Source of the DNA: an uncultured Alphaproteobacteria bacterium
GTDB lineage: Bacteria; Pseudomonadota; Alphaproteobacteria; RF32; CAG-239
NCBI GenBank assembly: GCA_900553115.1
Contig: USCF01000001.1
Location: forward strand, 1 to 21,581
DNA: 21,581 nt
Reading direction: 5' to 3'
How positions within the stretch are numbered: the stretch's first letter is position 1; each line of letters begins with the position of its first letter. Shown piece after piece: positions 15,316-21,581 of the stretch. Under the pieces are notes generated by a model. The model worked only from the letters and a program-made list of their open reading frames with translations. It had not been told where the DNA came from and did no database searches. The position numbers were made by a program, and so were the translations under genes.

Positions 15316-15811
15316 CAGAATCTTTTTCTGCCATGGCTAAATTGCTGTTTGACTTTGACAGAGCAACCATCAAATTAAACAAATTTCTAGCAATTGAACG
15401 ATTAGGAATTTTGTAATATGCACGAACCAATTCCAAAGTTTCTTTTCTTTTCATCGGATCATCGTCAAAAGAACGGCGATCTTCTTCAAAGTAATAGTTT
15501 TTTTCACTTTGATTTTTGTTAAGCATACGTGGGCTGTTTTTAACAACATCCTCATCCATATCCTCAAAGAAAAAGCCCATTGGTACTTCCAACACACGGC
15601 TGATATCCCACAGACGGCTGGCACCAACGCGATTCATGCCTTTTTCATACTTTTGTATTTGTTGAAAGGTCAACCCAAGCATCTCAGCCATTTGCTGCTG
15701 AGTGATGTGCAAAATAGTGCGACGTAAGCGAATTCTATTGCCAACATGTACATCTACTGGATTTGGTTCGTTATCGTTAACTCTTCCTCTAAGTGATTTA
15801 TTTTCTTTCAT
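15302..15811 (-). CDS. XRE-family transcriptional regulator, alphaproteobacterial type
   Basis: 169 residues. The helix-turn-helix covers about residues 22-80: VGNRIRLRRTILHITQQQMA followed by EMLGLTFQQIQKYEKGMNRV and GASRLWDISRVLEVPMGFFF. The LTFQQIQKYEKG-x-NR-x-GASRL pattern is typical of the small regulators found beside metK/trmB in alphaproteobacteria. A variable acidic linker (DEDVVKNSPRML..) leads to a C-terminal helix pair, RKETLELVRAYYKIPNRSIA. Two identical 12-bp sites flank its promoter and probably bind the protein itself. It overlaps trmB. Other target genes are unknown. Confidence 0.88.
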   Translation of the reverse strand: MKENKSLRGRVNDNEPNPVDVHVGNRIRLRRTILHITQQQMAEMLGLTFQQIQKYEKGMNRVGASRLWDISRVLEVPMGFFFEDMDEDVVKNSPRMLNKNQSEKNYYFEEDRRSFDDDPMKRKETLELVRAYYKIPNRSIARNLFNLMVALSKSNSNLAMAEKDSDDKF

Positions 15812-15825
15812 TTTTATACCTCACA

Positions 15826-15837
15826 TGTCAAATACTA
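15826..15837 (-). repeat. Downstream copy of the 12-bp direct repeat, candidate operator
   Basis: TAGTATTTGACA on the minus strand, identical to the copy at 15866-15877 and exactly 40 bases away from it. It lies just downstream of the predicted transcription start of the XRE gene, where a bound repressor would block the polymerase. Confidence 0.55.
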
Positions 15838-15842
15838 TGAAC

Positions 15843-15871
15843 TATATAGAATCAACTCAACCATTTGTCAA
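15843..15871 (-). promoter_or_regulatory. Predicted promoter of the XRE-trmB operon
   Basis: TTGACA (15871-15866) and TATATA (15848-15843), 17 bases apart, the best sigma-70-like promoter in the window. The -35 box lies inside the upstream copy of the 12-bp repeat. Confidence 0.75.
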
Positions 15872-15877
15872 ATACTA
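15866..15877 (-). repeat. Upstream copy of the 12-bp direct repeat, candidate operator
   Basis: TAGTATTTGACA containing the whole -35 hexamer. The 40-base spacing is close to four helical turns, so two protein dimers could sit on the same face of the DNA. Confidence 0.55.
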
Positions 15878-16002
15878 AATCACAAAAAATATATTGAAAG
15901 CACAATAATTTAAACAAATTGTCCCATTTTCCGCATATAATATAGTGTATACGCAGCACCTAAATTAATAAATTGTTATATTTTTATAATCAATCAAAAC
16001 AC

Positions 16003-16038
16003 AAAAAATCCCTTTTCTAAAATGAAAAGGGATTTTTT
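16003..16038 (-). terminator. Terminator of the small membrane protein gene
   Basis: AAAAAATCCCTTTTC pairs perfectly with GAAAAGGGATTTTTT around a 6-base loop, directly after the stop at 16040. The symmetric A and T runs allow action in both directions. Confidence 0.85.
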
Positions 16039-16039
16039 G

Positions 16040-16486
16040 TTAATCAATCGCATTTTTTTTAGCGTGACTATCATCATAAGTAATGGTTTCACTATCCTCT
16101 TGGTATTTTTGTAAAAGAGCCACAAATACCATCATACCAAGGGCAGCAAAAATCATAGGAACCTGATTTTGATAAGCCTTATCAATTGCCGCAGCGTCAA
16201 CACGTCCGCTCATAAAATGAGTCAATGTGTCTTTTTTTACTGTAAATACTGTGACCAAACTGTCTTGTCTAGGATTCTCCCACATACCATGTTCAGAAAG
16301 CACCTTGTCAACCAAACAGCGCCGATTGTTTACTATAGCAAAATAGACTTTTTCAGATTCGTCCGCAGTGTCTAATTGCACAACAGCTTCGCCGATAATT
16401 TGAGGATTAAGTGTCTTGCGACCAAACTTGTTATAGCCAAAATGCAGACACGCCATACAGATAAAAAATAATACCAGATTTCTCAT
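16040..16486 (-). CDS. Small membrane protein of unknown function
   Basis: 148 residues that I do not recognise. A hydrophobic N-terminus (NLVLFFICMACLHFGY) and a second hydrophobic stretch near residues 108-124 (VPMIFAALGMMVFVALL) suggest two membrane passes, with a hydrophilic domain of about 90 residues between them that would lie in the periplasm and contains a single Cys (NRRCLVDKV). The tail DSETITYDDSHAKKNAID would be cytoplasmic. No clear Shine-Dalgarno precedes the ATG. The gene is monocistronic, with its own strong terminator. The N-terminal stretch could also be an uncleaved signal. Confidence 0.65.
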   Translation of the reverse strand: MRNLVLFFICMACLHFGYNKFGRKTLNPQIIGEAVVQLDTADESEKVYFAIVNNRRCLVDKVLSEHGMWENPRQDSLVTVFTVKKDTLTHFMSGRVDAAAIDKAYQNQVPMIFAALGMMVFVALLQKYQEDSETITYDDSHAKKNAID

Positions 16487-16599
16487 AAATGTAGAACTAA
16501 TTATAATGAATATTGTATTCTCTTTAGCATATTTTTCTCTAAAAGTCCAAGTCTTTTTGTCAATTTTTATAAAGAAAACCTAATTATCTGTATATTTTC

Positions 16600-16836
16600 A
16601 GTTAAATTCACTTATTTTTTGCTTTTACCAAACTTTGAGGAATACTGTTTAAAATATCGCCTATGGCAACAACAGGGCTGGCTGCACTTACGCTTCGCCG
16701 CCTTTGTCGGCTTGATCACAAGTTCGTAACCGGCATACACGTATGACTGCCGACTGCAGATCAAACCAATTTTTATGAGTTTTAGCCCTAGAATTACAGA
16801 CACATAAAAAGCCCCACCAAAGGCAGGGCTTTTTTA
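16600..16836 (+). ncRNA. Possible RNA gene in a GC-richer gene-free stretch, ending in a terminator
   Basis: The gap 16487-16939 has no convincing gene. Its middle part, about 16660-16760, is clearly richer in G and C than its surroundings. On the plus strand it can form CTGTT..AACAG enclosing GCC/GGC (about 16646-16676), GCCG/CGGC, CATAC/GTATG (about 16734-16745), and two crossing pairings, GTCGGC with GCCGAC and TTGATC with GATCAA, that would make a pseudoknot. It runs into an intrinsic terminator at 16806-16835. A weak promoter, TTGTCA-18-TAATTA, begins near 16556. A minus-strand frame of 63 codons also spans it but has a GTG start right beside the terminator. RNA is the better guess, with low confidence. 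Confidence 0.3.
16806..16835 (+). terminator. Intrinsic terminator before the secreted protein gene
   Basis: AAAAAGCCC and GGGCTTTTTT form the outer stem and CC/GG an inner one, followed by a T-run on the plus strand. No recognised plus-strand gene ends here, which implies an unannotated transcript upstream. Confidence 0.75.
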
Positions 16837-16939
16837 ATTGGTGATGCTTATCTAGCAAATTACGAGCTACTGTTTAATGATATATTAATGAATAAATAAT
16901 ATGTTCAAAAGGCATCATAATTATCACCAGGAGACTGCT

Positions 16940-17518
16940 TTGATTAAAAATAGCATAAAAATACTAAGCATTATCAGTATAGGCCTAATCAATCATGCTT
17001 ATGCAAAAGACTTCATAAAAGTAGAATATACTCCATTAAGTCAAAAAGAATGCCTCTCTTATAAAGAAACTCTCGGCTTAAAATATTGTCCTTATGACAA
17101 TGATTACCTAGCTGGTGCAGCCAAAGCTTGCGGGCACATTGAGAATCTACCTACAGGAAATGATCTACATAAATTAGCAAAAAAAATATATAATAAGGAA
17201 ACAACAGAAACAAGCATTTATGGTAATAGAAACGATTCACTTATGAAAGCTATGAATATTTGGGAAAACGATAGTCACATCTATTTTTGGACAGGAGAAG
17301 AAGCTAAAGATAAAAAGGGAGGATATGTGAGAATGTTTGCTCTCAAAGGTTCAATTCCTTATTATGCCCCTAGAGACGGAAGTGGATATGTTTCGCATGC
17401 GCTGGGAAAAATTAATTACGGAGAAACAAAATACATCAAAGTGAGTAATCCGCAATATGATTCCAATTTATATGGTTATCCAAACAATGATGTATTGGTA
17501 ACAATTTGTTATAAATAA
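16940..17518 (+). CDS. Secreted cysteine-containing protein of unknown function, TTG start
   Basis: 192 residues from TTG 16940. That start has AGGAG six bases upstream and yields a textbook signal peptide: MIKNSIK, hydrophobic ILSIISIGLI, then NHAYA with cleavage expected before KDF. An ATG 13 codons earlier (16901) lacks a ribosome site and would put HHNYHQE in front of the signal. The mature part has four cysteines (QKECLSY, KYCPYD, KACGH, TICYK), enough for two disulfides, and a Tyr/Gly-rich second half: IYFWTGEEAKDKKGGYVRMF, GSIPYYAPRDGSGYVSHALG. I know no family for it. It is probably periplasmic or surface-exposed. It stands alone between two terminators. Confidence 0.75.
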   Translation: MIKNSIKILSIISIGLINHAYAKDFIKVEYTPLSQKECLSYKETLGLKYCPYDNDYLAGAAKACGHIENLPTGNDLHKLAKKIYNKETTETSIYGNRNDSLMKAMNIWENDSHIYFWTGEEAKDKKGGYVRMFALKGSIPYYAPRDGSGYVSHALGKINYGETKYIKVSNPQYDSNLYGYPNNDVLVTICYK

Positions 17519-17613
17519 AAAAATCGACATAAACTGATTCGGGAAAACTTCCCAAAACGCCATTTTCAAATTTACAACATTCGAACTCGCTGAAAGGCTT
17601 GGTAAATAAAGCA

Positions 17614-17641
17614 AAACGGCAGTTTTTTATACCTGCCGTTT
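17614..17641 (-). terminator. Terminator of tRNA-Glu, possibly shared with the secreted protein gene
   Basis: AAACGGCAG and CTGCCGTTT make a 9-bp stem. On the minus strand it follows the tRNA 3' end by four bases and leads into TTTTGCTTTATTT. On the plus strand the T-run is poorer. Confidence 0.75.
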
Positions 17642-17645
17642 GTAT

Positions 17646-17720
17646 TGGTGATCCCAACGGGACTCGAACCCATATTGCCACCGTGAAAGGGTGATGTCCT
17701 AACCATTAGACGATGGGACC
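17646..17720 (-). tRNA. tRNA-Glu (anticodon TTC)
   Basis: 75 bases with CCA encoded. Acceptor GGTCCCA pairs with TGGGATC (one G-T), discriminator A. The D-arm contains TAATGGTTAGGACA, the anticodon stem TCACC/GGTGG holds the loop CTTTCAC with TTC at 17687-17685, and the T-arm has GGTTCGAGTCC. All four arms fold. It reads glutamate codons GAA and GAG. A good promoter lies upstream and a terminator downstream, so it is a single-gene unit. Confidence 0.97.
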
Positions 17721-17738
17721 ACGTTAAGAACAAGCGTA

Positions 17739-17767
17739 TATATACTTGCATTTTTTGCTAAGGTCAA
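17739..17767 (-). promoter_or_regulatory. Predicted promoter of tRNA-Glu
   Basis: TTGACC (17767-17762) and TATATA (17744-17739) on the minus strand, spaced by 17 bases. The -10 box ends 18 bases before the mature tRNA 5' end. Confidence 0.7.
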
Positions 17768-17796
17768 GAACTTTTTTTCATAAAATCAAAATTTTT

Positions 17797-18861
17797 TCAA
17801 TTTTCTGCTTTTTTATTTACTTCGCGCACCAAATCACCTAATCTGACCAAACGTATCTTACGATCTGACAAACCATTCATCCAATCACGCAAAGCCAAAT
17901 ATGTTTTTGAGCGCGGATGTCCTATAGCCACCGCATATCCGCGCATATGAGCAATTTTTTCGGTCAAGTGCAACTGTTTCATAATATAGTCATAATCATT
18001 TTCATTATCCAAAAACACATCTCTGGCAATATATGGTACGCCATATTCAGCGGCAACTTTAGCACCAACAGATTTAGAGGTAGTTTTAGAGTCCAAAAAG
18101 AAAAGACCGCGGTCTTTCAATATCTGCATCACATAGCCCAAACTTTTGGCATCTTCCGTAAACAAACTGCCCATATGGTTATTTATACCTTTCATCCCCA
18201 AACCTTTATATCGGTCCAACATAGCTATAAAATCGCCTTTTATCTCCGATTCGCTCATATTAGGAGATAAGGTGACCGGAGCTAAATCAGCCTTAGCATG
18301 CGGCATCATCGGTACATGCAGCATAACCTCAAAATTTTTAGCTTTAGCTTCTTGAACTTGCTTACGATTTGCTGCACCATAAGTTAAAAAAGAGGCTGTT
18401 ATCGGCCGAGGCAAGCTCAAAATATCTCTGGTGTGCGGCACACTAACACCCATATCGTCAATAATTACTGCTACCATAACTTTTCCGCCCGTAACATTAT
18501 TAATACGAGATTTAACCGCTATATTTTCAGATATTGTCTGTGTTTTTTCTTCTACCGGCGCTTTTTCGGTAGCCTCCGGCTCTTTTACATCCTCCGACAA
18601 GGAAATTATTTTATCCAGCAAAGAATTATTCAAACTATCTTCCAAATTCTGCAAATCCGCATTCAATTTTTTAATCTGCTTATTTTCAAAAACAAATTGC
18701 GGAACCTCAACATTGCGCTGCGGAACATTTATTTCCGCTTCCGCCAGCTGAAATTTATCCGGCGCCGGACGCAGCAAATCGCCAAGGACAATAAATCCTT
18801 CGACTAATGCTATTGACAATAAAATCAGAGCCACGACCCAGCTTATTTTAATTTTTTTCAT
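17797..18861 (-). CDS. Divergent polysaccharide deacetylase family protein (YibQ-like)
   Basis: 354 residues. An N-terminal membrane anchor, WVVALILLSIALVEGFIVLG (about residues 8-27), is followed by a coiled, acidic linker to about residue 125 and then a domain of the Polysacc_deac_2 family. That domain shows VMVAVIIDDMGVS (128-140) with the Asp pair, SFLTYG, the VMLHVPMMPH motif, GINNHMGSLFT, LFFLDSKTTS, ARDVFLDNE and AIGHPRSKTYLAL. The domain would face the periplasm. Family members keep the NodB-like fold and some metal ligands, but their substrate is not firmly known. A cell-wall or envelope role is inference. It starts four bases after the lysS stop, so it is co-transcribed. Beside divisome or ctpA genes is the more usual place; here the partner is lysS. 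Confidence 0.88.
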   Translation of the reverse strand: MKKIKISWVVALILLSIALVEGFIVLGDLLRPAPDKFQLAEAEINVPQRNVEVPQFVFENKQIKKLNADLQNLEDSLNNSLLDKIISLSEDVKEPEATEKAPVEEKTQTISENIAVKSRINNVTGGKVMVAVIIDDMGVSVPHTRDILSLPRPITASFLTYGAANRKQVQEAKAKNFEVMLHVPMMPHAKADLAPVTLSPNMSESEIKGDFIAMLDRYKGLGMKGINNHMGSLFTEDAKSLGYVMQILKDRGLFFLDSKTTSKSVGAKVAAEYGVPYIARDVFLDNENDYDYIMKQLHLTEKIAHMRGYAVAIGHPRSKTYLALRDWMNGLSDRKIRLVRLGDLVREVNKKAEN

Positions 18862-18865
18862 CTTT

Positions 18866-20338
18866 TTAGTCTTTCTTTCTCAGAGTAGGAAAAGCAATAA
18901 CATCACGAATAGTTTCAGCACCGGTGAACAAAATAGCTAAACGATCTATTCCCATGCCCATACCGCCGGAAGGAGGAAAACCGTTTTCCAAAGCGTTAAT
19001 GAAGTCTTCATCAAGCATCTGCGCTTCATCATCACCGTTTTCACGAGCGGCAACTTCAGCTTCAAAACGCTCACGCTGCTCCAACGGATTAGAAAGTTCC
19101 GAATAGGCACAGCCTATTTCCATACCGCCTAAATAAGCGTCAAAGTGTTCAACCAAACGCGGATTAGAACGATGGGTTTTAGCCAGCGGAGAAATATCGC
19201 GCGGCATATCCATTACAAATGTCGGCTCTATCAAAGAAGCCTCAACTTTTTCATCAAACACTTCTTGAACAACTTTTCCCCAACAGCTGCAAGCACCTGC
19301 ATCAACACCAATAGATTTAGCCATTTCCTTTGCCTGTTCCAAAGTTTCTGCCTGTAACAAATCGATTCCTGTTTTTTCTTTAATCAGATCAACAATGGAC
19401 TTACGCACAAAAGGTTTTGACAAATCAACTTCTTTGTCACCAATCATCAATGTTTGCGTACCTAAAACATCTTTAGCCACAAAGCGCAGCAATTCTTGAA
19501 TCAAATCAGCCATATCGTTGTAATCGGCATAGGCCTGATAAGCTTCCAAGCCCGTAAATTCAGGATTGTGATTTTTATCAATACCTTCATTTCTAAAGTT
19601 ACGGCCAATTTCAAACACTCGGTCAAAACCGCCGACAACCAGCTTTTTCAAATAAAGTTCCGGAGCAATACGCAAATATAAATCCATATCCAAGGCGTTG
19701 TGATGAGTAATAAACGGCTTTGCATTTGCACCGCCCATGATTGGATGCAGCATAGGTGTTTCAACTTCCAAAAACTCATTTTGCTCAAAAAAGCGACGGA
19801 CAGCAGAAGTAATACGGCAACGTTTTTTGAAAATTTCTTTACTGTCTTCATTCATAATAAAATCAACATAACGTTGACGATAACGAGCGTCGACATCGGT
19901 CAAGCCATGAAATTTTTCCGGCAGTGGCTGCAATGACTTAGCAATAATATCAAACTTTTCGGCGGCTATCGTTAATTCTCCGCGCGGAGTTCGGCGCACA
20001 AAGCCGCTGACACCAACCATATCGCCGACATCAAGACATTTCAACAATTCCATATCGGCTTCCGGTAAAATCTTCTTATAACAAAACGCCTGAACTTTAC
20101 CGCTCTTATCTTTAATATCCACAAACATACCGCTATTACGCACAGCCATGGCACGACCGGCCACAGTAACTCTGTCTTCCGTATCAGTTCCGGCTTCCAA
20201 ATCTTTATATTTTTCCTGCAATTCGGCAGCATAGATTGTTGGAACAAATTTATACGGATAAGGATTGTATCCTTTTTCTTGCAATGTTCTCAATTTTGTT
20301 AATCTGGATTCTCTGTGAATATTTGTTTCATTTGCCAT
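18866..20338 (-). CDS. lysS: Lysine--tRNA ligase, class II
   Basis: Charges tRNA-Lys in the cytoplasm. 490 residues, family length. The N-terminal OB-fold anticodon-binding domain runs to about residue 140 ([40 protein letters not shown]). The catalytic domain has motif 1 around 176-197 ending [11 protein letters not shown], then [20 protein letters not shown] and [20 protein letters not shown]. Motif 2, [20 protein letters not shown], lies near 242-261. Motif 3, [14 protein letters not shown], is near the C-terminus. No editing domain is expected. A promoter with a 17-base spacer precedes it, and the deacetylase-like gene follows in the same unit. Confidence 0.98.
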   Translation of the reverse strand: MANETNIHRESRLTKLRTLQEKGYNPYPYKFVPTIYAAELQEKYKDLEAGTDTEDRVTVAGRAMAVRNSGMFVDIKDKSGKVQAFCYKKILPEADMELLKCLDVGDMVGVSGFVRRTPRGELTIAAEKFDIIAKSLQPLPEKFHGLTDVDARYRQRYVDFIMNEDSKEIFKKRCRITSAVRRFFEQNEFLEVETPMLHPIMGGANAKPFITHHNALDMDLYLRIAPELYLKKLVVGGFDRVFEIGRNFRNEGIDKNHNPEFTGLEAYQAYADYNDMADLIQELLRFVAKDVLGTQTLMIGDKEVDLSKPFVRKSIVDLIKEKTGIDLLQAETLEQAKEMAKSIGVDAGACSCWGKVVQEVFDEKVEASLIEPTFVMDMPRDISPLAKTHRSNPRLVEHFDAYLGGMEIGCAYSELSNPLEQRERFEAEVAARENGDDEAQMLDEDFINALENGFPPSGGMGMGIDRLAILFTGAETIRDVIAFPTLRKKD

Positions 20339-20377
20339 TTTTTATATCCTAAATCAATAAATTCTAAACTATTGCCA

Positions 20378-20406
20378 ACTATAAACGCAGAGTATTTTTT
20401 TTTCAA
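20378..20406 (-). promoter_or_regulatory. Predicted promoter of lysS
   Basis: TTGAAA (20406-20401) and TATAGT (20383-20378) on the minus strand, 17 bases apart. The leader to the lysS start is short, about 30 bases, with no T-box or other riboswitch seen. Confidence 0.65.
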
Positions 20407-20440
20407 TAAAAAACTGGCATTTTAGACATAAATATGCTAC

Positions 20441-20446
20441 TATACT
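20441..20446 (+). promoter_or_regulatory. Possible -10 box of the right-edge secreted protein gene
   Basis: TATACT stands 26 bases before the start codon. No good -35 hexamer is found 16-18 bases upstream, so the promoter is weak or needs an activator. Confidence 0.3.
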
Positions 20447-20472
20447 GTTGAAAAGTAAAAAAGAGGGTAATC

Positions 20473-21581
20473 ATGGCAAGAATAAACAAAAATAACGTAA
20501 TGAACAAATTAAGAATGCTTGGCACAAGTTTGGTGGCGAGCAATGTGTTGAGCGGTCAGGCGCAAGAAGTAAAAGAACAACCTGTTCCAGAAAAGAAGAT
20601 TTCTGTTTTACAGACACCTAATAAAGAACTAAATTATACGGTTTCTGATTTGGAAACAGGAGAAAATTCTAGCAATATTACCTCTAAAACCAATAAATTT
20701 AAAGATATCAAGCAGCTTCCGGCTGGTTTGTTTACTCAAAAAGTTGAATATGTAATGTCTTTGGCGGATTGGCGGAAAGATAGTATTGTCAATATCAAAC
20801 GAGCAAATACCGACCAAATTTATAAATACGAATTGACTTCCGTAATGGAAGCGCGCGAAGGCAAAGCCGGAGATGCTGTTAATCTAAACAAAAATCATAC
20901 CAGAATGTTTATATTTCAAAGCAATCCGGATATTGGCAAAGATTTAATCCGTTATATGTATTGTTCCAACAACAAAACCCTACACCAATTTGCCGCTAAA
21001 TATATTGGCAACAGCGACCAAAATAAGGCTCTTCTTGCTAAGGTGCAAAAAGATCTTTATGATGAAAACGGTGAGCTCAAAACCGGTGCCGGAGCCAACC
21101 TACAACGCCAAAAAGCTTTGTATGATATGCGAAAAATAACAACAAAAGGCATCAATGCCAATAAAAGCAATATTTACATGCCGCAATTTATAGCCGATTT
21201 CAAAAAATTGGCCCAAACGAACGGTGATGAAGTAATAAAAGAAAAAAAAGAATTTTCTGTTGGATTTTTCCCTTTATATAACCTAAAACGCAACGTTTTG
21301 GCGCACAAAGCTAAAGAACATTCGCAAAAAAATAACCAACGCGACGCTTCCTGCACCCCGCTTGGGCATAGCGGACTTTACCTTTCATCTTCAATCGCGT
21401 TTGGCTGCAATTCAAATAATGTACTAAAAGAAACAAAAGTCTTAAATAAAGCCAAAAAAATAAACGAGTGCGACTATATAACCCTTGAAGCCGCCCGTCA
21501 AATGGCTTTATCTGGAATTGACGGCGCCGACAATATGTATAAGAAATTCAAAAGCGCTATTGAAGAAGATAAAATGAAAGT
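20473..21581 (+). CDS. Large secreted protein of unknown function, 3' end outside the window
   Basis: An open frame from ATG 20473 to the right edge gives 369 complete codons without a stop. GAGGG five bases upstream supports the start. The N-terminus MARINKNNVMNKLRMLGTSL followed by VASNVLSGQAQE looks like a weak signal peptide, cleaved near GQA. The mature part is rich in Lys and Asn. It includes EYVMSLADWRKDSIVNIKRA, RMFIFQSNPDIGKDLIRYMY and FFPLYNLKRNVLAHKAKEHS, four scattered cysteines (YMYCSN, DASCTP, AFGCNS, NECDY) and SGLYLSSSIAFG. I recognise no domain. Divergent from lysS across 134 bases. The missing C-terminus may hold the informative part. Confidence 0.7.
   Translation, partial: MARINKNNVMNKLRMLGTSLVASNVLSGQAQEVKEQPVPEKKISVLQTPNKELNYTVSDLETGENSSNITSKTNKFKDIKQLPAGLFTQKVEYVMSLADWRKDSIVNIKRANTDQIYKYELTSVMEAREGKAGDAVNLNKNHTRMFIFQSNPDIGKDLIRYMYCSNNKTLHQFAAKYIGNSDQNKALLAKVQKDLYDENGELKTGAGANLQRQKALYDMRKITTKGINANKSNIYMPQFIADFKKLAQTNGDEVIKEKKEFSVGFFPLYNLKRNVLAHKAKEHSQKNNQRDASCTPLGHSGLYLSSSIAFGCNSNNVLKETKVLNKAKKINECDYITLEAARQMALSGIDGADNMYKKFKSAIEEDKMK

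Noticed and set aside
16612..16803. 63-codon minus-strand frame with CSQPCCCHRR
   Set aside because: The GTG start is adjacent to a terminator hairpin with no ribosome site, and a plus-strand frame over the same bases looks equally protein-like. Kept only as an alternative to the RNA call.
17436..17681. Minus-strand frame of 81 codons
   Set aside because: It reads through tRNA-Glu and antisense to the secreted protein gene; a shadow frame.
1..21581. CRISPR arrays, insertion sequences, prophage or toxin-antitoxin modules
   Set aside because: No regularly spaced repeats, transposase or phage motifs were found. The small RHH protein has no toxin partner beside it.

Overview
The window is chromosomal DNA of an AT-rich bacterium, most likely an uncultured host-associated alphaproteobacterium. 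This assignment is inference from several signs. A regulator at 15302-15811 has the usual alphaproteobacterial XRE architecture and sits next to trmB. A small RHH_4-type ribbon-helix-helix protein lies divergent from rpsJ. Several promoters have the form TTGCAA-16/17-TATATA-like. One prepilin has an N-terminus (GRSMIEMLGVLAII) that I associate from memory with gut alphaproteobacterial genomes. No phage, transposase or CRISPR array is visible.

Layout. At the left edge ddl (138-1046, +) converges on adk (1447-2115, -). The roughly 400 bases between them are filled by two tandem hairpins of about 127 nt each and a degenerate third copy. From 14057 down to 1447 the minus strand carries the S10-spc ribosomal protein cluster in standard order: rpsJ, rplC, rplD, rplW, rplB, rpsS, rplV, rpsC, rplP, rpmC, rpsQ, rplN, rplX, rplE, rpsN, rpsH, rplF, rplR, rpsE, rpmD, rplO. 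It ends with secY and adk. Between rplO and secY, where the two are normally adjacent, sit a strong terminator, a promoter, a structured RNA of about 190 nt ending in its own terminator, and a prepilin-like gene. secY-adk then has its own promoter. rpsM, rpsK, rpoA and rplQ, which usually follow adk, are absent here.

Right of rpsJ lie a divergent RHH gene, an XRE regulator overlapping trmB (metK, often between them in alphaproteobacteria, is missing), a small membrane protein, a GC-richer gene-free stretch ending in a terminator, a secreted cysteine-containing protein with a TTG start, tRNA-Glu(TTC), a YibQ-like divergent polysaccharide deacetylase coupled to lysS, and the 5' part of a large secreted protein that runs off the right edge.

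Function. Most of the window is core translation and secretion: 21 ribosomal proteins, SecY, Adk, LysRS, tRNA-Glu and TrmB. Ddl and the deacetylase-like protein are envelope functions. The parts that invite a second look are the covarying hairpin pair at 1101-1448, the RNA plus prepilin insertion at 3610-4443, the duplicated operator in front of the XRE gene and the unexplained stretch at 16600-16836.
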